This document shows positions 9,011 through 10,540 of a stretch of 10,540 nucleotides of DNA, one piece after another. A model generated the notes under the pieces. That model did no database searches. It was given only the letters and a program-made list of their open reading frames with translations, and had not been told where the DNA came from. The position numbers and the translations under genes are program-made. Location of the stretch: NCBI GenBank assembly GCA_028565635.1, contig JAOXYB010062590.1, forward strand, positions 1 to 10,540, in the 5' to 3' direction. The stretch comes from Phoronis ovalis. Its lineage: Eukaryota; Phoronida; Phoronidae. The number at the start of each line of letters is the position of its first letter. The first letter of the stretch is position 1.

Positions 9011-9028
9011 CAAGAGTGGCATTTCCCT
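9011..9028 (-). CDS. XPO7: Predicted 18-nt microexon of exportin-7
   Basis: On the - strand the 18 bases AGGGAAATGCCACTCTTG lie between a strong acceptor (tatttttactctgttcttgttcaaatcttcag) and a consensus donor (TTG|GTAAGTATT). Both ends are phase 1. The last G joins AT of the next exon to give GAT, the conserved aspartate of DTMVCTGCC. If the previous exon ends in G, the junction reads E-G-N-A-T-L-D. Human exportin-7, as recalled, has [16 protein letters not shown] at this point, so length, E-G and L-D all agree. The open frame could be extended about 17 codons upstream without a stop, but that part is pyrimidine-tract sequence and does not match the family well. The previous exon was not found. 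Confidence 0.5.
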
Positions 9029-9559
9029 CTGAAGATTTGAACAAGAACAGAGTAAAAATACCAGGATTTTCACAAGCGTAAAATCAAACATTTGAGAATA
9101 AAATACAAACAAGGTGCTGTTACAAATAGAGCACTTCTATGAACTTGAAATAAATCATAACAGATAAACTTTTGCATTTTTTAAAATTCAGGTGAGCACT
9201 ACATACACACGCAACCTAAAAATAAAAAACTAAATTGTAGGTTGGCTAATACCAAGTAGGATGTATTCATTCATTTCCGATGTATATTGTTTGTATCAAA
9301 CTGTCAGAGAGCTCACATTTAATAACATCAATAAAAATCCACATTTTACACACAAGCACAAGCAGGTTTGACAACGAATCTATTTTAGTAAAATTAGTGC
9401 TCACAGTAATGAAATAGTCAAAACTAAACCAATCTTGTTGCTTGTGAAAATCCATGAAACAAAACTACAAAAGCTCTCTATAAGCAAGGTTAGTAACAAA
9501 ACACAGACAAAGAATCACCAGCATGTGACATCACAAACTTTTGCTTTTAATTATATCTA

Positions 9560-9870
9560 ATGAACAATTTAGGGCTGTTCTACATTTATTTGTATAGGTG
9601 AAAAGCATGTGTACAAAAGAAATATGAGTAATGGGTCCGTAATCCATGAGTGAACTTTTCACATATTTTAGTTGATGAGGTTCAGGAAAGGTATTTTTTG
9701 GTTTTTCAAGTGGGAAAGGGTCATATCTTGACAATTGTTTTGTTAATGAAATCATTATATTTTGTTAACCCGTTAATTAACCCTTACCTTTTTTACAGCC
9801 ACAAAACCAGGAAAGGACACAACTGAAGGGGGTGGTTAGATTTTATTAGAAGTTACCCCCTGGGTCTATA
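9560..9870. repeat. Possible degenerate dispersed-repeat fragment
   Basis: The stretch has G-run phrases unlike its surroundings: aatgggtccgtaatcc, tgggaaagggtcatatc, gaagggggtggtta and ttaccccctgggtc. The last recalls the C-run and G-run ends of the edge repeats. On the - strand a 74-codon open frame runs through it (9531-9755) without a known domain. No clear boundaries or terminal repeats were seen, so the call is tentative. Confidence 0.3.
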
Positions 9871-10459
9871 GTAAATTCATGTTCATATAATAATCAATGT
9901 AAGCACACATGTATCATTTGGCACAACTTATTCACACCTTGTGCTTTAAGTTAGTTAAGCAATGAAAGGTAGACAACTAAAGTGTATATTTTGAAAGTAT
10001 AAAACTCAATTTACTCAATCTGAAAAATTGATATTATTTTGAAAAAGATATCCATACAATTGTCATTTTGGTTCAAAATTATTTTATTTTTGAAACAGAA
10101 ATTTCAAAAGAATATAAGTCAAAAATCCCTCAACCTAACTAGTTAAACCTTTGCGCATATAATATTCCTGTACTTAGCTACCACACCAAATTTTGCGTTG
10201 ATAAAAAAAATTAATTTTCAAAGTTTATCCATCGCTATGCATCTACAAATTGTTTCAAAGTTGCAACTTTTAACTCAAAACTACCTACAGGAAAATAAAT
10301 TGGCACAGAAAGAAAGTTTATTTTAAATATTTTCTAATTATGTGTACTTTTATTTGTCTATCTTTCATTTAATTATCCAAAAATTAACTTGAAGTATGAA
10401 TAAGTTTTGCTGAATATTGTCCTCTATCTTTAAATAGTATCACGTTTTCTAAACAGTGT

Positions 10460-10540
10460 CTTCAGCCCGGGGAGGGCACTTGGGTCAAATGGTGGGTCCA
10501 CATGCGCGAACGAAAAATCGCGTGAAAAGGGTAGTCTTTT
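10460..10540 (+). repeat. Dispersed-repeat fragment at the right edge (cut by the window)
   Basis: An abrupt shift from AT-rich sequence to cagcccggggagggcacttg, tggtgggtccacatgcgcga, a CpG-containing run and gggtagtctttt. It appears to be the same repeat type as the left edge, in opposite orientation, and continues past the window. The 12-mer tggtgggtccac (10490-10501) also occurs at 6739-6750. Confidence 0.4.

Larger units (their letters stand above)
9029..10540 (-). other. XPO7: Probable XPO7 intron (5' part outside the window)
   Basis: No exon matching the conserved exportin-7 segment expected next could be found on the - strand up to the window end. The stretch is AT-rich and broken by stops. 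It contains a probable dispersed-repeat fragment at about 9560-9870 and another at the right edge (about 10460-10540). The open frames at 9267-9455 and 9531-9755 show no family motif. Confidence 0.55.

Noticed and set aside
9256-9292. Candidate earlier exportin-7 exon ending ...MNEYILL before a GTATTA donor
   Set aside because: The phase fits and YIL recalls the family, but it is several residues too short, an in-frame stop lies just upstream, and no good acceptor was found.
9531-9755. 74-residue open frame on the - strand
   Set aside because: No domain recognised; it overlaps a probable repeat fragment and does not match exportin-7.

Overview
The window looks like AT-rich genomic DNA from an invertebrate animal. 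It has spliced genes with GT-AG introns, long non-coding stretches, and proteins close to vertebrate orthologs. I see nothing bacterial or phage-like: no operon, no ribosome-binding-site pattern, no CRISPR array and no tRNA or rRNA. The species cannot be fixed from the sequence. The close match of both proteins to vertebrate orthologs suggests a slowly evolving lineage, such as a hemichordate, lancelet, mollusc, brachiopod or cnidarian.

Two conserved genes lie tail to tail. On the + strand, 1553-2869 is the last coding exon of MBTPS1 (site-1 protease, SKI-1/S1P). It covers the C-terminal luminal region, the membrane anchor and the cytosolic tail in one uninterrupted 438-codon exon. Bases 1-1552 are intron, and the 3'UTR probably ends just after a poly(A) signal at 3299-3304. 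On the - strand, XPO7 (exportin-7/RanBP16) is present as its 3' end. Four clear coding exons lie at 7551-7705, 7365-7463, 5977-6104 and 5594-5696, and an 18-nt microexon is predicted at 9011-9028. Joined, they encode the conserved C-terminus ending in DMMS. Earlier XPO7 exons lie beyond base 10540, and earlier MBTPS1 exons lie before base 1.

The two genes do not act in one pathway. S1P is a Golgi protease that activates membrane-bound transcription factors, while exportin-7 is a nuclear transport receptor. The remaining sequence is introns, UTRs and about 2.1 kb between the genes. The most structured non-coding element is a degenerate tandem array with a period of about 159 bp inside one XPO7 intron (about 6311-7190). 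Fragments resembling one dispersed GC-richer repeat family sit at both window edges in opposite orientation. The ~2.1 kb between the genes and the long introns hold no further recognisable gene.
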